64,000 nucleotides of DNA from positions 62,154,001-62,218,000 of the forward strand of contig CM053158.1 in assembly GCA_028571685.1 (NCBI GenBank). Direction: 5' to 3'. The first letter of the stretch is position 1, and every line of letters begins with the position of its first letter. Source of the DNA: Heterohyrax brucei. Taxonomy: Eukaryota > Chordata > Mammalia > Hyracoidea > Procaviidae. The position numbers were made by a program, and so were the translations under genes. The notes beneath the pieces are model-generated. The model was not told the DNA's origin. It saw only the letters and a list, made by a program, of their open reading frames with translations, and did no database searches. Positions 25,379 to 39,105 of this stretch are shown here, piece after piece.

Positions 25379-26545
25379 ACTGAATTAAGTTAGACTGGTT
25401 TAGATTAATCAAGATTCTCTTTCTGGGGCTGGGAAGGAAGATCCATCTTTGATTGCCTAGGCCCTGAGAGTATCCAAACAAAATCAAGACTGCAACAGCA
25501 AGGAAGATGATAGGAGTAATGAATTTGGGTGAATCACCTATGTACTTTGATATCCTTGTGAAGTAGCCAGGTAAGTATGGTTATTTTCATTTATTATAGC
25601 AGAGGAAACTCAGTCAGACTTTATTTTTTCAGAATTTAAATCTTATTGTAAAATAAAACTGAGCCAAGTTAAGGACCTTGATTATAGTATTTAATTGACC
25701 TTATTCAAACAAAGTAAAACATAATGGATAAATGAAGAAATATCACATAATTATGGGTTATAGTTGCTGTACTCACAGTAACATATTTCATTCCAGGGAT
25801 TGCTCCTTTGTAATTAAAATTAGTTGCAGGTACAAAATACTTGCTTATAGAATGCAATTTTATGTAACAGAAATTGAGTATTAAAGCCTATATAATTTAG
25901 TTTTGGATTTTTTCTGTACAAGTACATTGTCAAATAGTCCAAGATCCATTTATGTGATGCTTTGTAATGTTAAAATACGGAGTGTTTTTTAGAACTTTCT
26001 AGTTTAGAATACATCAACTACAAGGCTATTACAGTGGTTAGTCAAATCTGTATATAGTATTTAACATTTATTAAAGGTGGTCCTTGGAAAATACTCATTT
26101 TTTTTCAGCTGTGTTTTTACAACTAGGAATTGCCAAGTATGAGTACTGTGTTTTGCAGTGTACTCTGTGTCTTTTTCCATCCTGGGTATCTGTCATGGTT
26201 TGTATAAGCTGTATAAAACCGGGAAGCTAACAGTGTGTGAGTGGCTGTCTTTATAGACAAAACAGATCACAGATTCCCACCTGTCAGATTTGGCATTTTT
26301 CCTTCCTAGGACATACATATCGATAGAATTTTGGGATGAGATGCTTGTCCCAGCTGCTTCATTCTGTCTGTCACAGCTTGCCTCTCCAGGGGTTATCTCT
26401 CACTTTCCACTTAAGAAGCCATTTTATTTTAGGTCTGGGGACTAAATGCAGGCACAAGGACACAACCAACAGGAAATTTTTACTAAAAGATTTTTTTTCC
26501 TGATTTGGCTGCCACATAAAAGTGAGCAGGATACAACCATTTACC
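25379..26545. other. ACTR3B intron between two L1s
   Basis: Unique-looking, AT-rich. No gene or clear repeat. Ends at a T-run that marks the tail of L1 copy F. Confidence 0.5.
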
Positions 26546-28537
26546 AAGAAAGAATTGGAGTTTTTTTTTTCTTTTTACTATGACTGAATGAAAACATACA
26601 TTCCCATGTAAATTTACATGACCACCTATATGCAGCTTCCACTGCTCTCCCTGCCCGGTGACAGCACGCTATTCCTCTCTGCTCCATACATGTATCAACC
26701 TCCCAACAGTCTCCTTTCCTATCCTCACCACCCATTCCCCTTACTCCAGCTAGAGGTCAGCAGGATGATATCTTATAGATGCATAGAACCATAAAGTGCA
26801 TCCAGTATATGGTCACTCTGCATCGCCGAGTCCAATCCATTCATGTCCGAAGAGTGGACCTTTGTTATGATTTATGGGCAAGGGCAGCATCAGGGCCAGG
26901 GACCATGCTTCCAAGGGAACTCTGAAGGCCCTGGACCATGAATTGCGGTCTTTCAGTGGAGATCTCAGGGTGCACCCCTTTTTATTCTTGTGTTGCCAGT
27001 GAGACTCAACTTTGAGAGCTCCATTGTGGTTATCACTCGTGGTGGCCGGGCACCATCCAGTTGTTCCGGTACCCAGTCTATGTAGGCACCCACTTATGTG
27101 GGTCTCTCTGTCTTCTGGGTTGTCATTTTGGTCCTCAGTGAGCATCCACTCCTGCTGAGTTGAAACCATTTGCTGTGCCCTTGTAAGGCAGCTTGGCAGC
27201 TTTTAAGACCCCAGACACCACTCACAAACGTGGGGTGGAGAGAGCCCTCTTAGCAAAATGCTAGTTGTGCCAAATGGCCTCGATTTTGCCTAAGAGCATG
27301 GTATCCTGCCCCCCTGCCATGGCTACTCTGTCCTTACAATATTGGTTTAAGATGGACGGAGTACTCAAGTTATGTTGAAGTCCACTTAATATTGTTCTTG
27401 TTTCTAATGTGTGCTATCACCGATTTCACCCAACCAAATTTCTACCAACTGTCTAGACTAGGCCCTCCCCCCCACTCTCTCTCCCTCCCCTCCCTTACAG
27501 CCATGAAAGAGTCTTTTCTTCTATACATAAGTCTGTTTTTGAGTTCTTATCGTAGCGGTCTCATACAGTATTTGTCCTTTAGTCACTGATTACTTTCACT
27601 CAACATAATGTCTTCCAGTTGAAACTAGGTTGTGAGATGTTTCCTGGAATCATCATTGTTCTTTATCATTGCATAGTGCTCCACTGAGTATGTATACCAT
27701 AGTTTACGTATCCATTCCTCTGTTGTTGGGCATCTGGGTTGATTCCATCTTTTTGTTGTTGTGCATGTATCTGTTGGTGTGAATGGCCTTGATTCTGTAG
27801 GATATATTCAAAGTAGTGAAATTACTGAGTCAAATAGTATGTCTCTATCGATTTTCTAAAGGAAGCACCAGATTGCTTTCTAAAGAGGCTGGACCAATTT
27901 GCAACCCAACCAACAGTGTAGAAGAGTTCCACTTTCTCCACAGCCACTCCAACATTTGTTGTTTTGTGTTTTTTGGATCATGGCCAACCTTTTTGGGGTG
28001 AGATAGTATCTCATTGTTGTTTTGATTTCAATTTCTTTAATAACTAAAGATCATGAAGATCTCCTCTTTAGAGAAATGTCTGTCTATCTCCTTTGCCCAT
28101 TGCTTAATTGGATGATTTATTTCCTTCTTATTGATATTTTAATTATGGAGATCAGGCATCGGTCTGACATATAGTTGCCAAATATTTTTTCCCATTCTGT
28201 AGGTGGCCTTTTAATTCTGTTAATAAAGTCTTTGGATGAACAAACATGTTTGATTCTTAATAGTTCCTATTTATTTACTTTCTCTTCTATTGATTGTGGT
28301 TTGTTTGGCACATTTTGAAGTCTGTCTGTGTTGTGTGTTAAAACTTCCATTGTTGTTCCTACCTTTTCTTGGATGAGCTTTATCGTTTTAGCTTTGATAT
28401 TCAGGTTTTCTATCCAGCTTGAGTTGGTTTTTGTATAAGGTGTAAGATATGGATCTTGTTTTAATTTATTGCAGATGGACATCCAATTTTGCCAGCACCA
28501 TTTGTTGAAGATACTGTTTTTACCCCAGTTTAATGTC

Positions 28538-29706
28538 TGTTTTAGTTAGCTAGGGCTGCTCTAACAGAAATACCACAGAGTGGATGGCTTTAACAAAGGA
28601 AGATTTATTCTTACACAATCCGGTAGCTTGCAAGTCCATATTCAGGGTGTCCGCTCCAGGGAAAGGCTTTCCCCTTGTCGACTCTGGAGGACAGTCCGGT
28701 ATTGCATCAGTCTTTGTCCAGGGAGCATCTTGGCGCAGGAAACTCAGGTCTGAAGGATGCAGTCTTCTCCCGGTGCTGCTGTCTTGATGGTAACAAGGTG
28801 TCATGGTTTCAATTGTGTCCCCCCAAAAACGTGTGCAGCCACGTGGCTGGGATATGGTTCCCCGTATCTTGAGACTGTCCTCCATTGTGTGGTTTTGCTA
28901 ACCTGTATGTTAAAAGATTAGGGTGGGGCTGTAAATTCCTGCTGTAGGGGGAGTTTCCCTGGAGTATGGCTTGCCCCACCCTTAATGCTTTTAGCTTGCA
29001 AGTAATAAAAGGAAAAAGAAATAAAGGACAATTTGAGAACCTCGCTACCATCAAGCAAGCAGCACCGGGAGCAGAGTGCGTCCTTCAGACCAGATTTTCT
29101 TGCGTCAGGATGCTCCCTGGACAGAGACTGATGCAATACTGGACTTTCCTCTAGAGCCGACAAGGGGAAAGCCTTCCCCTGGAGCGGATACCCTGAATAT
29201 GGACTTGCAAACTACTGGGCTGTGTAAGAATAAATCTTTCTTTGTTAAAGCCATCCACTCTGTGGTATTTCTGTTAGAGCAACCCTAGCTGACTAAAACA
29301 CGCTCCAGGGAAAGGCTTTCCCCTTGTCAGCTCTGGAGGAAAGTCCGGTATTGCATCAGTCTTTGTCCAGGGAGCGTCTTGGCGCAGGAACCTCAGGTCT
29401 GAAGGACACACTCTTCTCCCGGTGCTGCTGTCTTGATGGTAACAAGGTTCCCAATTCTCCTTGTTTCTCTTTCCTTTTATCTCTTGCAGGCTCAAAAGCT
29501 TAAGGGTGGGGCAAGCCATACTCCAGGGAAACTCCCCCTACAGCAGAGCAGGAAGTAATCCTATGCAGGAATTTACAGCCCCACCCGAATCCTTTAACAT
29601 AGTTTAGTGAAATCACAAAATGGAGGACAGTCACAAGATACTGGGAATCATGTCCCAGCCACACGACTGCACATATTTTTGGGGAGACACTGTTCAACCC
29701 ATGACA
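28538..29706 (-). mobile_element. Compound MaLR LTR: minus LTR split by an inverted LTR
   Basis: The outer minus LTR starts 'tgttttagttagctagggc' at 28538 and ends '...ccatgaca' at 29706. Its flanks ATGTC and GTGTC match the uninterrupted L1 text in copy G ('aatgtcttaggg'), so it inserted into the L1. A complete plus-strand LTR sits inside at ~28799-29300. The outer sequence is not simply interrupted: 28652-28799 is repeated at 29301-29448 (148 bp each, about 8 differences). Confidence 0.85.
28799..29300 (+). mobile_element. Inner solo MaLR LTR, plus
   Basis: Starts 'tgtcatggtttcaattgtg' and ends 'ctagctgactaaaaca', about 500 bp, with an 'aataaa' at 29229. It is the reverse complement of the LTR it sits in and is therefore able to form a long hairpin with it. 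Confidence 0.85.
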
Positions 29707-32700
29707 GTGTCTTAGGGCCTTTGTCAAATATCAACTGTTCATAGGCAGATGGTGTCATCTCTGGAGTCTCAGTTCTGTTCCATTGATCAATCTGTCTGTT
29801 CTTGTACCAGTACAAGGCTGTTTTGACCACTGTGGCAGTGTAGTATGTTCTAAGGTTGGGTAATGAGAGGCCTCCCAGTGTGTTCTTCTTCTTTAGTAGT
29901 ACCTTACTTACCTGGGGCGTATTCTCTTTCCAAACAAAATTGGTGATTTGTTTCTCCATCTCATTAAAAAATGACACTGGAACTTGCATTGGGATTACGT
30001 TATATAAGTAGATTGCTTTGGGTAAAATAGACATTTTCACAGTGTTAAGTCTTCCTATCCATGAACAGGGTAAGTTTCTCCATTTATCTAAGTCTCTCTT
30101 AGTTTCTTGTAGTAAGGACTTGTAGTTCTCTTTGTAAAGGTCTGTTATTTCTCGGTTAGATTAATTCTTGTGTATTTTATCTTCTTAGGGGCTATAGTAA
30201 ATGGGATTAAATTGATGATTTCTTCATTAAGAGTCTTGTTGTTGGGATAAAGGAGTCCTGCTGACTTACTTATGTTTCTCTTGTATCCGGAGACTTTGCT
30301 GAACTCTTCTATCAGTTTGAGTAGTTTACTTATAGGTTCTTTGGGATTCTCTGCATATACAATCCTATCATCATCAAACAGGGAGATTCTGACTTCTTCT
30401 TTGCCGATATATCTGCCCATGCAGATGCCCTTTATTTCTTGTCTAATTGCTCTGGCTAGAACTTCTAGTACAGTGTTGAATAGGAGAGGTGAGAGTGGGC
30501 ATCCGTGTCTAGTTCATGTTCTCAAGGGAAAGTCTTTCAGTCTCTCTCCATTCCGGATGACGTAGGCAGTTGACTTTGTATAAATGGCCCTTATTGTGTT
30601 GAGGAATTTTCCATCTATGCCTATTTTTAGCATGAATGGGTGTTGGACTTTATTAAGTGCCTTTTCTGCATCAATGAACAAAATCAGGTGATTTTTGTCT
30701 TTTGTGATATTTAAGTGGTTAATCACATGAATTGTTTTTCTGATGTTGAACCAGCCTTGTATCCCTGGTATGAATCCAACTCGGTGATGATGGATTATTT
30801 GTTTGATATGTTGTTGTATTCTATTAGCAAGAATTTTTGCTGAAGATTTTTGCATCTAGATTCATGAGTGATATCAGTCTTTAGTTCTCCTTTTTTGTTG
30901 GGTGTTTCCCTAGCTTTGGTATCAGGGTTATACCAGCTTCATAGAATGAGTTTGGGAGTACTCCATCCATTTCTATACTGTGAAATAGTTTCAGTAGTGT
31001 TGGAGATAACTGTTCTCTAAAAGCTTGGTAGAATTCTGCAGTGAAGCCATCTGGACCTGGCTTTTTTTAGTTGGCGGTTTTTGGATGACTTGTGTGATGG
31101 GTTTATTAAGTTGTTCTGCTTCACGTTGTGATAATTTGGGTAGGTGGTATGAGTCAAGGAATTTGTCCATTTCCTCTAGGTTTTCAAATTTGTTAGAGTA
31201 CAGTCTTTCATAGTAGCCTGTTATGATATTTTTGATTTCTTTTGGATCTGTGGTGACAACCCCCCTCTCATTTCTAATTTGGGTTATGTGTTTCCTTTCC
31301 TGCTTTTCTTTAGTAAGTTTAGCCAGTTGTTTGTCAGTTTTGTTGATCTTTTCAAAAAACCAGCTTTTGGTCTTTTCAATTTTTTCAGTTGTTTTTCTAT
31401 TCTCTAATTCATTTAGCTCTGCTCTAATCTTTATGATCTGGTTTCTTCTGGTGCTTGAGGGGTTCCTCTGTTGTTTTCTCTCTACTTGTCCAAGCTGTAG
31501 TGTTAGATCCTTGATTTGGTTTCTTTCTTCCTTCCAGATGTGTGTGTTTATGGAGATAAACAGACTTCTGAGCACTGATTTTGTTGTATCCCATAGGTTC
31601 TGGTAGGAAATTCATGGAATCTATGAATTTCTTTATTTCATCCTTGATTTCTTTTATAACCTACGGTTTTTTGAGCAAGATATTGTTCAGTTTCCAAGAG
31701 TTTTACTTTCTATCTGTGTTTTTTCTGCTGTTGATTTTGACTTTTATGGCTTTATGATCTCAGAGGATGCTTTGCAGTAATTCAATGGTATGGATTTTTT
31801 TGAGATTTGCATTATGTCCTAACACATGGTCAGTTCTGAAGAGTGTTCCATGTGCACTGGAGAAGAAGGTGTGGTTGTCTGCTGATGGGTAGAAAGTTCT
31901 GTATATATCGATGAGGTTTAATTGGTTAGTTGTGGCAGTAAGGTCTTCTGTATCTTTACTGAGCTTTTTTCTAGATGATCTGTCCAGTATAGAGAGTTGA
32001 GTGTTGAAGTCTCCCACTATTATTGTGGAATAATCTAACTCTTTTTTGAGTGTAGTCAGTGTTTGTTTGATGTATTTAGGTGCTCTGATGTTGGGTGCAT
32101 AAGTATTTAATGTAGTTAATTCTTGCTTGTGTACTGAACCTTTCAGCAATAAATAGTGTTCATCTTTGTCCAGGATGGTGGATTTTACATTAAAATTGAT
32201 TTTGTCAGAGATTATAATTGCTACACCTGTTTTTTTTTGTGCATTGTTAGCTTGATATATATTCTTCCATCCTTTGATTTTCAGTTTGTTCCTGTCTTTA
32301 AGTTTCAAGTGAGTTTCTTGTAGACAGCATAAATATGGGACATGTCTTTTGATCCAAAATGCCATTCAATGTCTCTTTATTGGAGCATTCAGGCCATTCA
32401 TATTCAGTGTAATTATTGATAGATATGTGTTCACTGATGCCATTGTGATATGTTTATTGTTCACTGCTACCATTGTGATATGTTTATTTTTGTGTCGGTG
32501 TTTTCTCTGTTGTTCTTATTAGTCTGTTCTGAGACATTCTTTTTTGTGAGTTGATTTTTCACCTTTTTCAGAGCTGATTTTGTAGTTGTTGAGACTCCTG
32601 TGTTACATTTCTTGATATGGTATGTTACATTTTTGTTGTGCTTTAAAGCTACCCCTATGATCCCCTTTAATAAACTATATATAAACCCAATTTTAATTAC

Positions 32701-34083
32701 TGCCAGTTTTGTCATCTTCTTCTCCATCTGGAAAGACTATAACAACTGTAGTACATCCCTCTGTTTAATATGATGGAACCATAGTTTTCATGATAATCAC
32801 TGAATTGTTTCTTTCAGTGTTAAAGCTATGGTTAAATTTGGAGCCTTCCGTAACTGTGTAGAGTTCTGAATAATGTGTCATTCTGAAATATGAAGTTAGT
32901 GGTTTTGTTCTTCTAAGCCAAAGCCAAGAACTTCTTTCAGTATTTCTTGTAGTTTTGGTTTAGTTTTTACAAAGTCTCTGAGTTTCTGTTTATCTTGGAC
33001 TGTCTTAATTTCATTTTTATATTTGAAAGATAGTTTTGCAGAATATAGAATTCTTGGTTGGAAGTTCTTGTCCTTCAAGGTGTTGAATGTGTCCTGCCCC
33101 TGTCACTGTGCCAGCATAGTTTCTGCTGAGAAATCTGATGAAAGCCTGGAGGGTTTCCCTCTGAATGTTAGCTTTTCTTTGAGTCTTGCTGCCTTTAAGA
33201 GTTGCTGCTTATGTTTCATTTTGTTAAGCTTGATTATAATATGTCTTGGTGTCTTTCTTTTGAGATCTATATTGGTGGCATACAGTATGCATCTGGGATA
33301 TTTATATTCTCTTCATGATTTCTGGGAAGTTTTCTGTCAGCAGCTCAGCAACAATACTCTCTCTGTTCTCAGGTGTCTTGTCCTGTTCAGGGACTCAAAT
33401 TAACTGAACGTTGTTCCTCTTAATAGAGTCCCACATGCTTCTTCATTTTTCTTGTTTGTTTTTTCTGATTTCTGCTCACAGATGCTGGCGTCAGTAGCTC
33501 TGTCTTCCAAGTCAGAAATTCTTTTTTTCATTTGTTCCATTCTGTTTTCTTGGCTTTGCATGGAAGTTTCTATGTCTTTGATTTTGTTCTTGATCTGTTG
33601 GATTTCAGAGTACTGGTGTTCCATCAGATTGCACAGCTTGCTTAATTTTTCATTTTGTTGTGCTGCATTTTGTATGAGGTCTAGAAGGGCTCTGCATGTA
33701 ATCATTTTGTATTCACCTTCTGATGATTTCAGAAAAGTTTCTTCATGTGGAAACTTCTTGGGGGTGTTGTTTGTGAGCCTTCTGAAACCATGGGTGATTT
33801 CTTGCATGCCACAAGCATCTGTTGGTTTTTGGGTTCCATGTGAGTAAGTAGAGGCTTGGAGAGATACTGTGAGGATGGACTGCAGATGTTTCTCTAGGGT
33901 GTCTTAAAATGTAAAACAAAAGGTATGTGAGCACTTCTCAAGTCAGTGAAGTTTTCAGGTGTAGAAGTCCCTCTTCCCAACTGGCAAAGTAAGCACCTCT
34001 CTATCCAACCCCAGATGATACAAACTAGTTCAAAATACAGCAGTGGTACTGCCCTGTTGGCCTCTGCTGACAGGGCCCAGCCT

Positions 34084-34390
34084 TAGGCGACACTGTGTAA
34101 ACTACTGCTTATCTGGTACAGAAGTGTTCTCCTGTGAGCAGGTTCTGGCTCCCACGATAAGAATTAGGTCCAGTTGCAGCCACTGTAACTAAGATGGCGC
34201 CCTCCAAATGGTCAGCAAATAGAGGTGCTAAAGGTCCCGCGAGGTAGTGAGTCCTCCACCTGTGTTGCCAGGCCCCCACCGTAGGCGACACTGTGTAAAC
34301 TACTTCTTTTCTGTCAGAGAAGCGCTGTCCTGTTTGCAGGCGCTGGCTCCCAAGCTAAGAGTTAGGTTCCGCTAAAATCTGTGTATCCAT
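34084..34390 (-). repeat. Tandem units in L1 copy F 5' region
   Basis: The 22-mer beginning 'taggcgacactgtgtaaact' occurs at 34084 and 34282 with similar flanks ('ctggctccca' in each), a ~198-bp period. An AAGATGGCGC box at 34191-34200, read on the plus strand, lies inside the first unit. Confidence 0.7.
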
Positions 34391-34884
34391 CATGGCATCC
34401 CATATACAGGCACTGTTCCATATAGACATGGTTCCATACGTACATACAAACCATACATACATGGTTCCATACAAACCATTCTGTGGCAGTGACAAAAAGA
34501 CAGGTCCAAAGTTGCCAGATGAACAGAGTTCTAAACCTGGTTCTGAAAATATGGAAATTTCACCTTCCTATACCCCCAGCAGTGCATCTGAGTCGAGCCG
34601 CTAGGCAAGACCCAGCTCCACCCACTGACCAAGACAGAGAAAAAAAGTCAAAATGGTGCATTTACCTTCAGTCTGTGAGAGCGAGGGGTAGCCTGGAGCT
34701 AGAGTCAGTGAAAGAGAGGAAGTTTTCCTTTCGGTGATGTGAAGTCCAAATTAACAGCCCTGTGCCGTGTCCTGGGGGCTCACTAGGTGACCAGAAGTCT
34801 CCGTTTGATTATGAATTCAAGTCTTGGTTTCCACAGGAATATAAGGAGACGTGTACTTAGTCTGCCATCTTGACTCTACCCCTG

Positions 34885-35597
34885 AGATGTTTGTTTTGCA
34901 CATGGAAAAGCTGAACTTCATTTGCCAAAAGTAGTATCTGCAATGAAAGTTAAAAAATAATCAACTTTATTAAGTCAAAAGAGAAGCTAATGTTGCATGT
35001 ATTGTGCTGTGAACTCTGCAAGTCAGGTTCATTGCATGAATTGATTGAGGAAGTGATGAGAATGATAAATTTTCTTTGTGTTTCTGCTCTCAATCCTCAG
35101 TTGATAGAAGAGTAAAAGGGAAACATGGTATAATATGGAAGTATACAGCTAAGTCATAGAAATTAGTGAAAACATTTACTGAACTGCTGTATCAGGCTTT
35201 TGGCATAAAAAAGACATCCACATTAGGGGTCCTTCAGTCGCTCACAAAGTTGTTCCCACTGACTGTGATAACTAGTTACCTGAAAGTAGAGGGTAAGCAT
35301 AAGTTAATCAGTACTGAATTTTTTTCAAGGAGGTTCAGATATGCAGAGTCCTATTAAGCATGTGGCTTCAGGAGGTGCAGATGGAAGTAATCTTCTTCCC
35401 CATTACTGAAATGCCTGGAGCTCAAAACAGAATCACACATTTCAAAGACATCCAGTGTCTTTGAGTGGGAATTAAATGGTGCTCTCAGAAGAGATTTTAA
35501 AACTATGAATGCAGTAAGAAAGGACAAGCAGCATGTATAGTTAATCATAATGTAAGAGTCTTGTGGTGATGAGAGTGAATTCCTTTAGTATAAGTAG
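34885..35597. other. ACTR3B intron, nothing recognised
   Basis: Unique-looking sequence between L1 copy F and a MaLR element. Small open frames here have no recognisable homology. Confidence 0.5.
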
Positions 35598-35602
35598 AGG
35601 GC

Positions 35603-37550
35603 TGTCATAGATTGAGTTGTGTTCCCCTCAAAAATCTGTGTAGCAGTTTAGCTAGGCTGGATTTCTTGTGTTGTATTCTGTTTTTCCATTTTGTAAATCC
35701 TGCCTCTATGATGTTAATGAGGATAGATGGACAGCAGTTGTGTTGGCAGGGCAGGACTCAGTGTGAAAGATTGTTTTGTGTGTTGAGGTGGTCTCTTGAG
35801 ATAAAAAGGCAAGAAGCTAGCAGAGAGTTGGGAGCAGCACTGGTAGTAGAGCACATCCTTTAGACGTGAAGTTTGTGTGCCAAGATTCTCCCTGATCAAA
35901 GACTGATGCAATGCAAGTGGGTAAATAGGGAAAGCCTTCACCAGGAATGGATGACCTGAATTTGGACTTACAGCCTGCTGGACTGTATAAGAATAAACAT
36001 TTCTCTTTTTAAAGGTGTCTGCTTGTGGTTGTTAAAGCAGTGCTAGCCATCTAAAACAGAATTTGGTATACTGGGAGTACCAAATTGACACATACCTAAA
36101 ATGTGGAAGTGGTTTTGAAACTCTGAGTGGTTTGAAGACTTGGAACTGAGGAGAACTGTTAACACCAGTGAAAGCACAGATGATGAGAAATGAGCAGCAG
36201 AGGACCACCAGCAGCAGCAGTGGACAGGCAGAAGCAGAACCGGAGTACTGCCAGACAGTGCTGTAGCAGACACACAGAATGAGAGAGCTGTGTACCTATG
36301 CACAGTGGTTTCCTGGCAGAATGGGGTGCCTCGGGCAGTTGAATTGGTGGAGCTAGGCTTGCTGACCCACAGAGCAAAAGAGCTGAGTGCCTGTGTGCAG
36401 GGGGCTACCTGGCAGAGTAAGATGCCTCTGGGCGCTTGAATTGATGGAGCTACAGAGCTTTGAAACACTTGCCCCAGCAGGGCAGATGTGGGCCTGAGGC
36501 CATAGGAAGCGGAAGCTGAAGAGACAAAGAGTGTAAAAAACTGCCTCAGTCTCAAAAAGTATGGCTATAACCTCAGGAGTTTGAAAAGGTGTTTGTAGGG
36601 GTAGAATTGCAGCTCAGTTGGTCTTAGGGTACCCCTAGAGCCGAGGAGGCAGAGTTGCTGTCCCAGTGAGACTGGAAGGCAGAGCTGTAGCAGAGCATCT
36701 GGGGCTTCCACTCAGAATCTGGATAGTGTGGCTGATACCAAGAGTGTGGAGGGCAGGGCCATTGTGTAAAATGTGTCAGAGAATAGAAAATTATTTTCAA
36801 AGCTTTGAGGGCTAATGTAATCTGTTGTGCTGACCTTTTTGTTGCCTGTTTTGCCTTCTTGCTCCCAGTTATAATGGAAATGCCTAACTTGTGCCTGCCT
36901 GTCTGCTATTGTATTTTGGAAGCAGATAACATGTATTCTAGATTTCACAGCTGAAGAGGAATTTCTGGATTTTGGGTTTGGACTGGAGACTTTTACCATG
37001 ATGGGGTGAATATACTTCCACCATGTGATTGTTTAGGGAACAAAGGGTAGAATGTCATGGATTGAATTGTGTTCCCCTCAAAAATCTGTGTAGCAATTTT
37101 GTTAGGCTATGATTTCTAGTGTTGTACTGTGTTCTTCTATTTTTTAAATCCTATCTCTGTGATGTTAATGAGAGTGTCTGGGCAGCAGTTGTGTTGGTAG
37201 GGCAGGATTCAGTGTGTAAGATTGTTTTGTGTTTTGAGGTGGTCTCTTGACATATAAAGATAAGAAGCTAGCAGAGAGTTGGGAACCTCATACCATCAAG
37301 AAAGCAACACTGGAAGTAGAGCACATCCTTCAAATGTGAGGTTCCTATGCTGAGATGCTCCCTTATTAAAGACTGATGCAATACAAGGACTTTCCCCTAA
37401 AGCCAACAAAAAGGGAAGGCCTTCCCCTGAAGTGGATGTCCTGAATTCATACTTTATAGCCTGCTGGACTCTGTAAAAATAAACATTTCTGTTTTTAAAG
37501 CCATCCACTCATGGTTATTTCTGTTAAAGTGGCACTAGCTGACTAAAACA
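35603..37550 (+). mobile_element. Complete MaLR-type LTR retrotransposon
   Basis: 5' LTR 35603-36058, internal region 36059-37052, 3' LTR 37053-37550. The element is flanked on both sides by a perfect 5-bp target duplication AGGGC (35598-35602 and 37551-37555). LTRs start 'tgtcat' and end 'aaaaca'. Each LTR has an 'aataaa' near its end. The 994-bp internal region has no convincing sense gag or pol frame, so it is a non-autonomous MaLR. A 170-codon antisense frame covers part of it (see findings). Confidence 0.9.
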
Positions 37551-37555
37551 AGGGC

Positions 37556-38145
37556 CTAGTGGAATTAGGGCATGACAAGGAAAGGAAGTGTCAGATAGCC
37601 AATGAGTAATCATAGGTTATTGGCTATGTAGTAGCATGTTCAGACTGTGTTTTAGAGAAAACAGAGAAGAAGAAAACAAGACTGCTATCAAAGATTACTC
37701 ATGATAATCCAAAAGAGACATGATGAATGCCTGAATTAAGGTTGTGGCAATGGTAATGGAGAGAAATGGGTGTAGCAGAGTTAATTACGTAGTGGCTGGG
37801 TTTTTAAGACTATGCAAGGTGAACACTATTTACAGTCAAAATTACTCATGGAAATCTCTCAGAAAGGGTCTGTGTGAGAGAACAACATAATATCTCTCAT
37901 GCCCACGAGGACATGGCGTTGATGCCGAATTTGACTCAAGACTGCAACCTAATTACCACTGTAAACATTCTCTGAAGTGGAAGTATATGTTAATTTAATT
38001 ATTTTTTTGTACAGCAGTGTGTGTTTTTTTAGTTAGAGTTAACTGTCTAACACACTGTACCTCTTAAGTCTGATTTAGCTTAACAGTATTTAACAGTGAC
38101 TTTATTAGGTGAATGCTTGAAAGTACTCAACATTAAATTCAGTTT
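37556..38145. other. ACTR3B intron, weak old repeat
   Basis: Around 37720-37790 the text ('gaatgcctgaattaaggttg', 'ggcaatggtaatggagag') resembles the same unassigned old mammalian repeat as at 60.3-60.8 kb. Nothing else is recognised. Confidence 0.4.
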
Positions 38146-38149
38146 ACTT

Positions 38150-39105
<956 letters not shown>

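Larger units (their letters stand above)
26561..34884 (-). mobile_element. L1 LINE (copy F), near full length, compound LTR inside
   Basis: The tail is a T-run at 26561-26571. It continues with the 3' region, ORF2 (about 28100-32365), ORF1 (about 32890-33850) and a 5' region (33850-34884) ending 'agtctgccatcttgactcta', whose sense strand carries an AAGATGGC box like the L1 YY1 site. About 7.15 kb remain without the 1.17-kb LTR insert. ORF1 shows the coiled-coil/RRM part (33400-33807) and the C-terminal part with FQPRILY (32896-33078). ORF2 shows endonuclease motifs QETHLK and VGDFN (31760-32365). The reverse-transcriptase active site reads FDDD in place of FADD (near 30385). Several frame breaks make it inactive. 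Confidence 0.9.

Noticed and set aside
31223..31606. Hydrophobic plus-strand frames opposite L1 ORF2 (also 33023-33403, 33452-33847)
   Set aside because: Antisense shadows of A-rich L1 coding sequence, which always give F/L/V/S-rich open frames.
26545..34905. Target-site duplication for L1 copy F
   Set aside because: The flanks of the T-run and of the 5' end do not share a convincing word.
36043..36555. 170-codon frame as a protein-coding gene
   Set aside because: It lies antisense within a MaLR retrotransposon and shows no known domain. Kept only as a finding because a related frame exists in another copy.
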